A stretch of DNA of 64,000 nucleotides from Styela clava. Taxonomy: Eukaryota > Chordata > Ascidiacea > Stolidobranchia > Styelidae. The notes beneath the pieces were generated by a model. The model saw nothing but the letters and a program-made list of their open reading frames with translations, was not told where the DNA came from and searched no databases. The stretch lies in assembly GCF_964204865.1 (NCBI RefSeq), contig NC_135255.1, positions 4,092,001-4,156,000 of the forward strand, in the 5' to 3' direction. The position numbers were made by a program, and so were the translations under genes. Numbering within the stretch: the stretch's first letter is position 1; each line of letters opens with the position of its first letter. Of this stretch, positions 44,398-57,580 are shown in pieces.

Positions 44398-47300
44398 ATG
44401 ACTGAAAACGGGGGAAGAGGGCCAAGACGTTGCTTGTTTGGCCGTGAAGATCATGAAACTCTAAATCAAGATTTAACAGCGCAAGTAAAAGAAGAAGAAA
44501 GAAAATCTGCTGAAGCTTTTGAAAAGCGATGGAATTTTAAAATAGAAAATGAGACTCCTTTAACTGGTCGTTACCAGTGGGTGAAAATTAAAAAGACTGA
44601 TACGGAACCCACAACAAGTCGAAGCGTATCTCATCTACCTAGTTCATCTGCATCAACCGAAGAAAATGTGACAAGTTTGGTTAGAAGTTCACCTTCAGAA
44701 CCAACAGCTCCAGCTTCTGATACAGAAAAGTCCTCATTGGACGAAATAAGCTTTTTGTCATCTCCTTCGAATGACAGTGATGTGAATGAAAGACCCAATT
44801 CTTCAGATGAGAAGGATGCAAATCAAAATGTTGTTAAAGAATCAGCGAAAAGAAAAGCACCTGGTGTATTATACAGTGGTAAGTGTACTCTATGCTGACT
44901 TTCATCATAAATTAACCTCTTGATTAACCTAACAGGCACTATTTCTGGATACAGTTCATTACATTCTGCGTCTGGCAACATATGGTACTCATATTGATTC
45001 CATATCAGTTGATAAATTACAAATTTGATAATATGTATTTTTACTATTGCTATGTTATGCTCAGCCAAGAGCTGATGTTCGGTTGATCATTTACTTATGT
45101 GTTACTCTCCCAGTATGTTATAGGTTATTATATGATTTTGTAGATCTGACCATAATTCATTGTAAGCCCCAAACAGTTATATCTAATTAATCTTAAATTG
45201 TGAGTGTCCCTGCATCCACTTGACACCAAATTCTGTAATTTCAAATATATTTTTTTAATTCTGGTCCATATGTTTATGCAAAGTAGTATCCCAAAATTAA
45301 TAACTTGTGTCACAAAATTTGACTCCAGGCATATAGAGTTACGATAAGGCTTACCTGTCCAAATGGCTCAAGCAAGAAGGAAAATTTATAACAGGCGCAA
45401 TTAATATTATTCCTCATGTTAACTCTATCATATGATGTGGTAAACTGCATTTTCCGCAACAAAATTAAGTGAATTCAGTTCTAGCTATTCATTCTTTTTA
45501 TTAATTAGATATAGACTTTTTGCATATTGAAATTGACGACGGGAACAATTTTTAACTTACCGTACTTCATTGTTTTATCTGCAAACAAATATAAATGGGA
45601 AACGCGAATTAGGACTAATTGTTGTCTGTGAAAACCTCCTTTTTTACTGCTTAATGACTATTTTGTCACAAAATAGCATAAAAATTAAATCATTTATACA
45701 ATGTGGTATCATTGAAAACGCGAATCGCATTTCGGTTTCTTCTGAAAACATCATTCCCTTTGCGTCCCTGACCATTAAAAAATATATTTCCTTTTTTATC
45801 CGGACAGTAACAAGTTATACCCGATGTAATAACCCATTACGCTAACGTCACATGTTTCACTATCGTTATGCCCCCAAGACCGCCAAAGTGCAGTAAGCGG
45901 TGTTGTTGCGGCTACAAACTGCGCTCAATTATCGCAGAGACAAGACCAGACTTGCCCAGACACGCCAATTTTGTAATTTCGGTGTTGTGACATAGCAGCA
46001 AAATTTGTTGCCAATGCATTTCATTCGTTTACTAGTCATTGGAGATAACAATCTTGCCGTCATTTTGGTAACTTTTTGTTGCGGTAAACGAGTATTCTGC
46101 GGCACATAATTCTTTTTCTTTTATTTGTGCTTCACACCCATATGTTTCATTAAATATTTGGCGCCTCTGAAACGCTGACAAGGCATCATGATGTCTCGAT
46201 AGAATGGATTCACTAATTTCATCTTTTCATCACATTTTGTCTTTTTATTTTAAACCCACCTTCAAAATCTCGTGTTCGTGTGTTCATTAAGTCTTGAATA
46301 CAATATTTTAGACAGTATATTGATTGTTCGGTTTTGTGAATGTATTGAGAGATCTCATTTCATATAACTTGTTATATTCAAGTCATCAAGTTTAATAAAG
46401 CTGAATGAATTTGGCGATGTGAAATATGCATTCTCATCAACAGCCAGCTATTATTATATATGGTCCGGAATATACGGCATCCGTCTGCATTATATTATAC
46501 TATATTCAGCTAAACAATGCTCAATTTACATCTATTGCTCGATTATCATGGAAGGGCCGTTTGCTGTCAGTGATGTTATTGACCTATTTCCTGGAATTGT
46601 ATTCGCATCATTGGTATGAGATTCTGAAGGAGGAAACACCGCCCGCCACGCCATTTTGAAACCTGTAGCGCCATTTTATATGGTAGCGTGCTTTACAAAT
46701 CTTAAAAAACTCGGCTCAAAATCTTTGTTAAATTTGAAATTACATTCGATTTTTAATTCATGATTGATTATTATTAGGAGTTTATTTATTACCAATTCCC
46801 CAACAAGAACTCGTCTAATATTCTCTTGGATTACATATTACATTATACAATATTTTATGGTTCAGGGATTCAGATACACAACATCAATTCGATCGAAACT
46901 ATTGTAAGCTGTTAAGTGAATTATTCTCTATAATTCAAGTGGATCAATGATGTGTTCACAGTCGTACAATTTTACTATTGTACGTTCCTCTATCATCACG
47001 ATTCACGATGTGAAACATACACTCTCTTATATTATATGTGATGGTAGCATCTGAAATATTGGTAACAACGGATTTGAACAATTTACAATTAGTTACATTG
47101 GAATTTCTTGCCGATGTAAATGTTGAATGATCTATTCCAGCGTTGATGCGCTAATTTCAGTTTGCGAATACTCGGTAAAAGTAGTGTGATCTACGAGAAT
47201 AAGAAATGACAAATATATGTCCGAAGCGCATTTCCCATTAGCCAATTCTAGTTTTAAAGCAGGGGTATTTGCGAACTACGTTAGATGCAAAAGTAAAATC

Positions 47301-50300
47301 TAAACCAGGTTAAAATTATCAATCATGCTATAGTTGAGACATACCTTTATAAAAATACACAAGGCTGATAATGTGGTTTTGTGTCTGGCATTCTTCGATA
47401 GATTGAACTGATTTTCAAAATGTCAACCAAGCGACGTTAAGCCACCACAAATTACATGTTGTCGCGTGCGATCGCGTCGACGTTGTGTTTGTGATTGACT
47501 GTGCCAATCATGTCAAGAATGGACGTGATTGCTATATGCCCCCCTTTCGGTTTATAAAGAATATAACATTGCAAATTCTTTTTCATTTTTTTTATATAAA
47601 AGTCTATTCTCGAATCAATATCGTCCTTTTGAGACCTCCCATCCCTTACTTAATTAGGTGGTGCCTTATGTCACATAGCCAGCTAATGCATATTTATACA
47701 AAGTTGGCGGGGTAAAAATTGTAGATATAAAAAACGTTACATCAGAAGCGATATTTTTCTTTGGATGAAGTCAACTACGGGTTAATTTCCTCCCGAAGCA
47801 TACGTTTAAAATTGCGACACCTTTACATCCGTTTGCGACAACAGACAAACCTTTTTCAGTATTTCCTGAGCTCTTATGATGGCAATCAATATTTTATCCG
47901 TTACAGTAATGCGTCAACTGTAAAGCTTATTGTGACTACCAGTATTTTATCTGATATGCAACGATTTGGCTAATAATGGACGTTATAACTGAGATACTGT
48001 ACCCTGTTTCGTGTAATTCATTATATCTCCTTTTACTATGCATATATTGATTTTCAGAGCGAAGTATATTTTTATCATTTTTTTTATATATTTTTGTCAT
48101 TGTTTTTCTGATATAAGTGATTATGGTCGCTATTTACCAGTACAGTAATAAATCTTTTTCTGATTTTACTGACGTTACAAATACAATGTACTCTTCCAAA
48201 TCACATTTAAAATTCATTTATTTAGAATTACATTATCGAAATTCCTCAGGTGGACGAAATAAAAACAATTTGGAAATTTTCCTTAACAGCTATTGAATAT
48301 TCAATTCGATAATATAAAACGAGATCAGTGAAATTACCAAAAAAGGTGATATTATATTTTAAAAGCTCACGCTGGCGAAAGATATGTCTGCCCAATTGCG
48401 ACCAATTTGAAATATGTAATAGTTGGTTTATATATCTGTACACAATTACTTGATTATGTTATGTCAAAATACTTTGAATATCTCAATCAAATAATAAGGT
48501 CGTATGTTTATGTTTTAAGTAGGTCGATTTTATGAATTCAAAAATAGTATGATTGGACTTGATAAGACTCCAAATACCGGATGCGTTAAAATACAATTAG
48601 AGTCAATTTTGACCTATTCAGAAAATAATTATTGCTTTTTTTAAACTGATCAGTGCTATATAACAATGCTGCATAGCTACAATAACCAATTATGGTTTTT
48701 TATATATATTCTATTCATTGGGTAAACGAGTCATCATGCTATATATTGGTAACGGTTATCTATTTTATTACCACCACTATAATCTACTAATAAGATGTGC
48801 TTTCCCACGGCCTTTATACTAGAAATGCGTTTCAGGTCTTATGTCACGAGTTATCTGTGGCTTATCGCCCCACGTCGACATAGCTGATTCAATAACTTCT
48901 TGTTGAATATTGCGCTTTAACCGTTTTAGATTAACATACTTGGAAAAAAACGTTTGAAACAATATATTTTCATATCACCACCTAACGGAATGAATATATA
49001 CAGAATATGAGTTTGTAGTTTTTAAATATGCAGAATATGTTGTGCCTTGATTTTACTGAGTTATTTGTTGAAAATTTGGGGCTTTCAAAACTCCCCTCTA
49101 TTAATAGATACACTATGTCCTTCTTTTCGGTAAGTATAAGACTTTTATGCAGTAGCGAGTGTACCGAAGTCATAACTAAACTTGAACTTAAAGGAATACG
49201 TCCGGTTGTGATAATTGGACAATGTTTATCTTTTCACTTTCCCGGTTGGATATTTTGTGTAATGCATTTTTACCCGATGACACCGAGAGTTTGGAATGGC
49301 ATATGTTTAGTCGGCACCATTTGGTGGTCATTCATAACTTGGGATTCTAGATTACTGTCCGACTTATATGATTCATTTTATGCTACTTTACCATAATGTC
49401 ATACGAATTTTCACAAGAAATCCAAGGTTGGAATGGGAACAGCGAAGCTGGGCATTTAAATAATCCACAACACAAGCGTAATGTTTGTGTATTGTCTTAT
49501 CGCCAGGTTACGCCACGCCGAGCACGCCGCGTTGCTTGTTTATTTTTAAGATGTAGCGTCCCATTGACGCGGCCGGCTTTTTTAATGGGTGGTTCCCTAC
49601 ATTCACTTCGCAGCTGTTATGCGACGCTGTAATCACATGGATACGCATTTGTTTGTAGCTAAGGATATGGAAAATTTACCAACTTCGATTGTTTTCTGCG
49701 TTGAATATTATTTATGGCGATTAATACTAATTTTACAACGCTGTGTCCGACTGAAAAAAGATATGAAAATATTTGAATTTCAATATTTTGTTTCGCTATC
49801 CCAGGTTTAGTAACGGCTATCTCTAAGTAGATTAAATTAGATAAGACTAAAAATCAGACATTCGTTTGATCGAAAAACACCAAAATGGTGATGTTCATTA
49901 CTTGAAAATGTATTTTCACCCAATTTTAAATCGTTCTTAATTCCTATCGGCAATTCCAGTGTAAAATTGTCGTGTGATAAGATATGACTACAAATGTGAC
50001 ATGACGAAAAAAATATCACCACTTCATTGCTCTTGTGTTCCAGTCTTATAAATTCATTTACCTGTATATTACATACAATTTTGACAATTCAAGTTAAAGT
50101 AGTCCAAGGATGCTTATATATATTATGATATAAATATTTGAATTAAAAGTTCTCTGTTTTGTTGATCGCGGATGTAAGTGTTGGCATGGCACGTAAATAA
50201 CAATTTCCAAAGAACATGTACTATTTTCTGGAAATTGTTTTGTAGTATCCCGAACAAAGGCATCGCCGTGAGAACCGTAGACTTTTATTCGTCCACCACA

Positions 50301-51220
50301 ATTCATTCCTTCGTCTTTTCCACCATTGTCATTTGGTGCGATCAGCTGTTACTTGAGTGATTCGGTTCCCATGTCGCCTGTATAGTATAGTACTTTTTGA
50401 TTCGCTTTACTATGCATATTAACTCATTACCTCTATTTACTTCAAGGGGCGTTGGCGCTTCGGTATTTACTCACATATCGTTTCGTAAGTCGCATGGGCC
50501 GTCAAAAATGACCTTTGTCAGGTCGGCAGATGGATGTGGCATACTTTTTTTGAATGTAACTTATTTAAACCTTATTTACTGGTGGGTAGAGGGTCAGCAT
50601 ACCTCAGAACGACGCGGATTTATGTGTATACTCGTGCGCGTCGTCAGTAACTTGAAGGCCACGCCGTGTAATATAGGCTTGTATTACGTCGTAGCCATGA
50701 CTACGATTCCCACGGTACCGCGATAGACCAGCCTCTGATCTCTCGTTGGAGACCTTTAATTAAACCGCGTTATCTTTTCGTTTTCAAACCACGCCATCGT
50801 GTATTGCTATCCGACACGTTGCACATTTTTGTTGTTTTTGAAAAACCTTTCATGATACTAATGACCACCCTTTACACGTCATACGCAATGAAATGAAATA
50901 TTCCTGTATTAAAGTCATCGAATGAAAACCATATCGAACGAAAAAATGAAATTTTATTCCGTTAAATGATGAATCGTATAGAAATCCTAATATGTGGGGA
51001 TTAACCCAGTCATTTGCTTGTACCAAATTCATACTAGAAATGTCCATATTTTTTGTAATATTCATATTTCACGTTTAAAATATAGTGCATTAGTAAGTAA
51101 ATTCAAATTTATTCCCCAATTGTGCTAGTGTACTTGTAGCAGTTTGTATGATTTTGTCATTTTTATTTTATTTCAGATGAATCTCTGAAGAAAGAAGCCA
51201 GGCTAACAAAACCGCCATAG
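44398..51220 (+). CDS. CIP/KIP cyclin-dependent kinase inhibitor, CDKN1-like (2 exons)
   Basis: Exon 1 is 44398-44878 and exon 2 is 51177-51220; phases agree and give 174 aa (human p21 is 164, p27 198). CIP/KIP proteins bind cyclin-CDK complexes in the nucleus and block the cell cycle at G1/S. The N-terminal CDI domain is clear: cyclin-docking RRCLFG at residues 10-15, DHETLNQDL, a charged linker helix (about 24-43), and the CDK-binding KRWNF at 43-47 with PLTGRYQW at 54-61. Residues 70-150 are Ser/Pro/Glu-rich and likely disordered, and KRK near 152 could be a nuclear signal. Exon 2 encodes only 14 residues (DESLKKEARLTKPP). No aromatic pair like the FYY that p27 inserts into the CDK ATP pocket follows the CDI strand. 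An extra in-phase exon in the long intron cannot be excluded. Candidate AATAAA signals: 51477, 51612. Confidence 0.88.
44879..51176. other. 6.3 kb intron of the CDKN1-like gene
   Basis: AT-rich, with scattered GC-richer patches near 45830-45990 and 49500-49630 that have no recognised identity. Open frames on either strand (for example 49028-49396 and 50397-50726) lack family features. No transposon ends with TSDs were identified here, unlike in the Pumilio introns. Confidence 0.4.
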
Positions 51221-51399
51221 AAGTATTATCCTTGTAGTTAGGTCAAATGCTGTGACTGCATAGACACTCCGATATTATGAAAGGTAAATAATCCTATAGG
51301 TTTAGGTTTTTGAAGACGAAACTACCTATCCTGATATGCCCGCATTGGTGGATCAAAATGCCTGTAGTGCAAGGGTGTTGTGGCAAGGATAAAGAAATT

Positions 51400-51470
51400 C
51401 TAGGTGATCGTCCGACCGAAGAGTACAGATATGAATTTGTGTTAGTGTGCGGCAAGACTCCTGAATCTCA
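51400..51470. repeat. Partial copy of the 35926 palindromic MITE in the CDKN1 3' UTR
   Basis: GAATTTGTGTTAGTGTGCGG then CAAGACTCCTGAATC matches the right arm of the 160-bp MITE at 35926-36085. The left arm is not recognisable. Confidence 0.6.
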
Positions 51471-54433
51471 TAGATAAATAAATCATAGTCTCAAATAATA
51501 TTAAAACGGAAAATCCTTTTTATTCACTCTACTGACAAAAGCACATGTAATCATATCAATAATATATATTTCTAGGGCTAAAGTGAAGTGAATAATAAGT
51601 TGATTGAGCTAAATAAATATTTTTGAATGCACCTTTTTTCCATAATTTATGTGTGTTTTTGCTTTGTACTAGTATTTTGTTGACATCTTTTTAGTGCAAC
51701 TGCAGTAAAAGATTCCACGGGTTTATTACTGTGAAAGTCTTCCGCCACAACAAATAAGATATCAAATTTCTACAAATCTACCAATATTTATACATCATGC
51801 ACCACCTAATCTAATGGCAACGGCACATCAGCTTACAGATACACCCTAATTGTTGACTGAATGTGACAGCGGTACCTGTCGCTGAATATTGACGGTACCA
51901 AGACGTTGCTGCTTGTACTTTTTTGCGAAATTATTTTGCCATCTGACAGGCGGTATGGACATTTTAGTGGTTATTAGTTTTAGTCTTCTGTAACAATTTT
52001 TATTATTGGTATATGCCCTGTGAATCAATCAGTATTCGATTCATCACATTTATATATAGTGAAGGTTTCCCGCGTCTATGCGTACTCATGATACCCTCCC
52101 CACAGCTAGATTACTTTTAGAATAATTTGGTTATCTTAAATTTTGTTGTGGGAATCTCGTAACCCCCCCTATGAAAGATAATAAAAATGTTCAAATTGAT
52201 ATGCGATTAGAATAAATGAAATCGATTTGAATCTGGCCCTTATTTTTTGCCACAGTATGGAATGTTCTAGATTTGGTATTGTTGAATTGTTAGCATCAAC
52301 TTTAACCATACAAAAATACGTATCGTTTCACAAGTCCAGTAAAATCAATTCCGAAAATGCAATTGGTAAAACATTCAAAAGCTGAAATTTTATTCACAAA
52401 TGGGACACACAATTGAATTGATCACATTTTATTTTGAGAAGTGCATAAGACAAAAAATGTTCTCCGTCTGATATAATACGGCCTACTTCTTGCAATAATT
52501 TACAAATCCGTGTCTAGAGAAGCACACAAGAAAAATTTTTGCACTAGTTTGAAACATATTCGAAAATAAAAAAATTCTACCAGCTTCGTCACGATCACAA
52601 AAATAAAACTTGAATCACTCACTTGGTGTTTACATTATACCGCTATCATGTAAACAAAAAAACAGAGCTCTTTCCCGCCAATTTTGGCGTCAACTGTCGT
52701 GCTCATTGGAAATTATGACTACTTTATGAGGGTATGCTACTTTTCGTTTGCTGTTGAATAATAATAATAAGTTGCGAACGGTTTGGGTATGTGATAGTCG
52801 TCAGATCTGACACGGGGAATTGATGATAAATTGACATGGAAATAGGCATTTAAGTATACATATGGCTTAAGATTAGATCCTTTTTTATGTTATTGCAATT
52901 TTGTTCCGTTTATTTTTCAAAATGTTCTATCTATATCAACGAATGAAATTTTATTTTATTTTAAATTTCTATTGAAATATTAATTATATATCTGATTTCT
53001 TCTTTTCTATTGTTGATATTAATCACATCATAACGATTTGTGTTCTTTCAGTCTGTTCCGTCGATATTTTTCTTTTGTTGCGATCTTCGTTCTTCTCGTA
53101 TCATGTGATTTTACGGTTTTATGATCACCACGTTCATACAAGCGTGAACAAGCGCAATTTCATATTTGAATATTGAATATATTAATGTTCCGTGTAAGAT
53201 CATTCAATTATTACCAAAATTTTTATCGAAATATAACAGTTAGCATAACCGGCAAAGATAATTATGCATCCGTGTACATCATTTTTCATGGCTATACTTA
53301 AAGTAATACGATTTTGCATCTGGTTTCTTGGCGTACACCCCCAACGCAATTTTGAACAAACTTTTCCATTAGTTTTGCAGATATGAATAAATTGGATAGT
53401 TCTATTTTATTGCAATCTATATGGCCTTTTTTGTTGTTTGTATGTGGCAAGAATAGATATTATTCTCGGATGATGAACAAGTAGGCAAAGTTATATCGTT
53501 TATCTTGGATCCCCAGATCGTTTCGTAAAGTACCTTACATTTTGTAGTCTGAACTGGTGTCCTGAACATTTTTCAAAATAAAATCATTTCAGATGTATCA
53601 TGTGGTGTTCGATTCACTTGGTTGGATATATAGTGTGGATAACAGTTATCGACAATGAATTGAGTTAATTGAATAATGTTACCAATCTTGTGTATTAGTA
53701 GGGTTTGTTACACTTGAATGACTATCACTCGAGTGACTGGTTTCATATCTGCTTAAAAGCAATGAGTGGTACATGAATGTTACGAGGCTTTAATTAGTGC
53801 AATCGCAAACACGACCGGGCCTTCGAATAGAAACGATGCCGAAATAATGGAAAAAATGTCTGGCAAAATAGTCGCCACATTTCTTCGCCGCCGTCTTCAG
53901 GAAGGCAACCATTTGTCGAGTTTCAGCCATCTGTATTTATGCTTCGAGTCTCACGAATCGGGGCAGCATTAGCGAAACTAGAACACCCGGTCAAGGGGTA
54001 TCAGAATCGAATACTTCTTTCGAATCACACACCGCACTCAAAGTGATAAAATTTGTACGCTGAGAAAAATCAAGGTACTGAAAGAATTTAGAATTGTTAA
54101 TAAAAGTCGTAGGGGCGGTATTAGATGTGAACTGTCATGTGTGCATTTGTATTACAATTTAAGTTCGTTTCCGGAGCAATACATTCGAAGTACTGGGAAT
54201 GGTTAACGGTTACGATTTATTTTGAACGTTACTGATATCTCAGGTACAAATCAGCTTTAAACTGTACAATTTCTTCGAAAATGATTAGTGCAACACAAAT
54301 TCACCTCCCGGGATGTTTAATTCTAAAGAATATCACTAACTGTATTGGTAAGCACAAAAAAAATGTCATGAACACAAAACATAATCGAAATAATGCAATT
54401 ACGACAAAAGTAGAAGGTGCAAAAGAATACAAT

Positions 54434-54712
54434 TCAATCTAATGAGAAATTTGCGGCTGTCTTTTTGATATTTTTTTTTTTCGTTGACTTTGCGTGTTTT
54501 ATTGCATCGTTTGAAAGAAATTTGACGCAGACTTTGCACATGGGAAGCGGTACTTTTTTGCTGCTGGGAGCCATGGTAAAATCTAGCTCCAAATACTTCT
54601 TATCATACCAGATCCATATCAACTTTCCTGAAAGGTCGTTTCGGGGCATGCTGTAAAGTTGATGTAGCAGTCTCTTCATCTGTTCTGTCAACACCACCAA
54701 CTTGGCTTTCAC
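54434..54712 (-). pseudogene. Decayed hAT/ZBED-type transposase fragment (BED finger)
   Basis: The minus-strand frame reads YDKKYLELDFTMAPSSKK then PMCKVCVKFLSNDAIKHAK. This fits the YxxxYLxxGFT...PxCxxCxxxLSNxAMxPxKL pattern at the start of ZBED5-like hAT transposases (Cys-x2-Cys of a BED zinc finger). The paired histidines and the long catalytic region are not found after it, so it is a relic. It is the only transposase-like coding trace seen in the window. The match is from memory of the family. Confidence 0.5.
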
Positions 54713-54944
54713 CGCTGGGTTTGGAAGAACTGGATGATACTTTGTTGTTTATTTGTCTTCATTTTACTATCAAACCTCGCTAAATATAGGCCTACTGTCA
54801 AATTACGGATCGTGCGAACTGCGAAGTTCTCAATCAGGTACCGTAATGTGTGTAGGGATTTGTTCAAAAAGAATTTTTTTTTATAAACAATTGTTTTAAA
54901 TCCATTTTTTGCCTGTTTTGTTTAAAATGGCTGTACTATTTGCA

Positions 54945-55168
54945 GGCGCTCTCGTAGTATGTGGACCAAGATGGCGGACACCGGAATGTAGTATGTGTAC
55001 CAGATTAGGGTTAGAGAATAATTTTATTCCATTTTTTCTAGCAAAGTGACTTCCGTAAGATTTGTACCTATATTATTATAAAATTATGGCCTAACCCCAA
55101 CCTAGTACACATACTACGTTCTGGTGTCCGCTATCTTGGTTCACATACTCCGGGAGTTCCGATTTTTT
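54945..55168. repeat. Palindromic MITE, copy with ~70-bp arms
   Basis: GGCGCTCTCGTAGTATGTGG, ACCAAGATGGCGGACACCGG and GTAGTATGTGTACCAGATTA at the left are mirrored at 55090-55165 (CTAGTACACATACTACGTTC, GTGTCCGCTATCTTGGTTCA). Same family as 3040-3166. Confidence 0.75.
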
Positions 55169-56199
55169 TTGTATTAAATGTGTTTAATAAAAATAAAATG
55201 AATGTAAAAACATGCCAAGCGCTTCTTATTTGCAATAAATCCTTCGAAACGCCACAAATATCGACGAAGGCCCATGCAAGCTTTAGTTCAATGCGTCCGC
55301 AAACGTGGTTGGCGCAGGAAGACGCAAGCGATAAGACGATATTACGTGATACCGATATTAGGTGAACGACCCTGCGTCGAGAACGACCTTGCAAAAATTG
55401 AAATACGACCGAATAAATGAGTTTGTATAACTTTGAAAAACTCTATCACTTTACCTTAAGAACAAAGTATGCTAGGAATGAATCAACCGAACAGTTTTAC
55501 CCGTAATAATGCCTTTATTTTAGGAGAAAAATGTCAATACAGAAACTCAAAATCCTTATCATGGGGTCATAACAGATTTGACATCATTGCACCAAACGTG
55601 TCTTACAATAAGCATAGCCTGACTCATCGTTTAAATCAGGTTGCCGCCGATTTAAGTATATTCTTCTTTATCGTACCGCACTTGTTTTGCCGAAGGCTGC
55701 CATTAATTAAATAGTTTCTCTCTGGCATCTCGGATTAATATTCCTGTTAAAATCGTATGACTTTGGGATAGATACAAACTTGGCGGTAGGTGTACGCAAT
55801 AGAAGTGAAAGTCAAAGCAAGAATTTTGACTTACATTTTCGAAAATATAATTCCGGCAGCTTATGCGGCTGCGTAGTTTCACGGCGATGCAAAGGGTATT
55901 TCAATAAAACCTTGTTTTACAACAGGGTGTATTTTTTAGAATTGCAAAAAACAAAACCCTAGCTGTGTGCTATCAAACTCCTCCGTTAGGACGTTAGCCG
56001 CCGTTATGAGACCATAGACTTAACGAACATCCAACCGTTCAGGGTTTGAAATGGGCAGAGGACCTCTCACCAAGTTTGGTTGTTAGACGAATACCGGTCT
56101 ACGAATCAATAATAGTTAAAAAAAAAATAATCATAAAACTAACGGACATTACGTCAATACATTGTATTTTTCAATTTGCTTATAATAAATTAATATTGG

Positions 56200-56258
56200 A
56201 AAAATATTTGGCGGACCGGCAGCAAAGTTGCCGCGGACCGGCGGTTGAGAACCACTGC
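56200..56258. mobile_element. hAT-like terminal fragment
   Basis: GGCGGACCGGCAGCAAAG then GCGGACCGGCGGTTGAGAAC and CACTG is a typical hAT 3' end (reverse complement CAGTGGTTCTCAACCGCCGG). The partner end was not found. It could belong to the same decayed element as the BED-finger fragment at 54.5 kb. Confidence 0.5.
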
Positions 56259-56879
56259 ACTAGGGCTTATTTAAGGGGGAAATCTTCCATTTTCATTCAT
56301 CAAAAACAAAATTACAAAGTAGAGAATCACGAGATTTTCAAATATACAACTATGAAAGTTGATACCCATCCACTTATAAATAACACGTTTTCCTCTCTCA
56401 CACGTTTTAGATTAATCATTTAAATTAAAACGTGTAGGAGAAATTTCTTGCTATCGACTAAGTCAAAAAACAATAAATTGCGCTATTGACTAGGTCTTAT
56501 TTTATAGGGAGGGCTTATGTTAATATCATTTTTAAAATTCAGGCTAGGTCGTATTTTCAGGGAAACACGGTAGTAGTGCTGATCATGAAAATTTGGCAAT
56601 GATAAGTTCAGAATCAGTTTCCAGTCAGAAGATATTGTTCACGATTTTATTACAAGAGCGTCTATTTAATATCATTCAACAAGTGCGCACGCATTCTGTC
56701 ACAGGAATATAATAGTATATATATTGACCTATTCGGAACGCTTTGAATTAATAATACTTCCGGTCGTGGTAAAAACACTCTCTGATGGTATGCTCGTACC
56801 CATGGGGGGTCGAGGGTCGGAACCCTAGGAGTTATTATATATATTATAATCATCTGCGGTGAGATGCTAAAGATAATAA

Positions 56880-57580
56880 AGGAGTTAATCCACAGCTCTT
56901 TTTTATTGAAAAGCAACATTGTAAAATACTAAAAATAAAACGGGAGGGAAATAACGTAAGTTTTGTCTTTAGGAGACCGCTACAGATTAAAAATGCTATT
57001 TCGAACATCGTGAAATTGAAACATCGCTTATCGGATAATACGAATCGAGAAAAAATATAAACGGACACATTTTTATGGCTGTGGCATTTTGTAGTAGTGT
57101 TGCTTATATATTTTAAGTCGATGCAACAACAGGTCACATTGAAAACAATTAGGTTATAAAGCAAAACGTTTTGAATATGCCCGTGTTCGTCATTGATTGA
57201 ATACCTAGCGCAATTTCGAATTGTACTTTCGGAATTTCAACGCAGACCTTGGAATTTTTCGAAGTCGAAATCTTGAAAGTAATCCAAGTGGCAGCCAGTG
57301 GTGAAAGAAGTTGCCAAATCCCAAGGTCGCAAAAATCCGAATCCAATCCATTTTATAATCGTGCAGTTTAGCCGTAAGTCGACGCAAAGGCGAGTTACTA
57401 GATACGTCAAATTAAAATTGCAAGACAATTAAAATGCTCGCATCCGCCATGGATTAAATATTTCACGCAACAGATTGAACAGAAAAATCATTATCCGCTG
57501 AAAAAGTCGGCTATCTCAACGGGTGGCATAATCGCGCGCCTGTTTCAGAAGCCGTTGCACGGGAATTTTCGATTCCGATT
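56880..57580. repeat. Diverged relative of the 28554 hAT interior
   Basis: GTAAAATACTAAAAATAAAA matches 29105-29130. TTTGAATATGCCCGTGTTCG matches 31927-31946 (TTTGAATATGCCCGTATTGG). GGGTGGCATAATCGCG and the neighbouring AAAAAGTCGGCTATCTCAAC match 31990-32035. Order is conserved, with the nested element absent. Confidence 0.6.

Noticed and set aside
49028..49396. 122-codon frame in the CDKN1 intron
   Set aside because: Hydrophobic low-information peptide, no family feature, no supporting splice context.
53766..53972. 68-codon frame in the convergent intergenic region
   Set aside because: No recognised motif and no clean exon boundaries; could not be supported.
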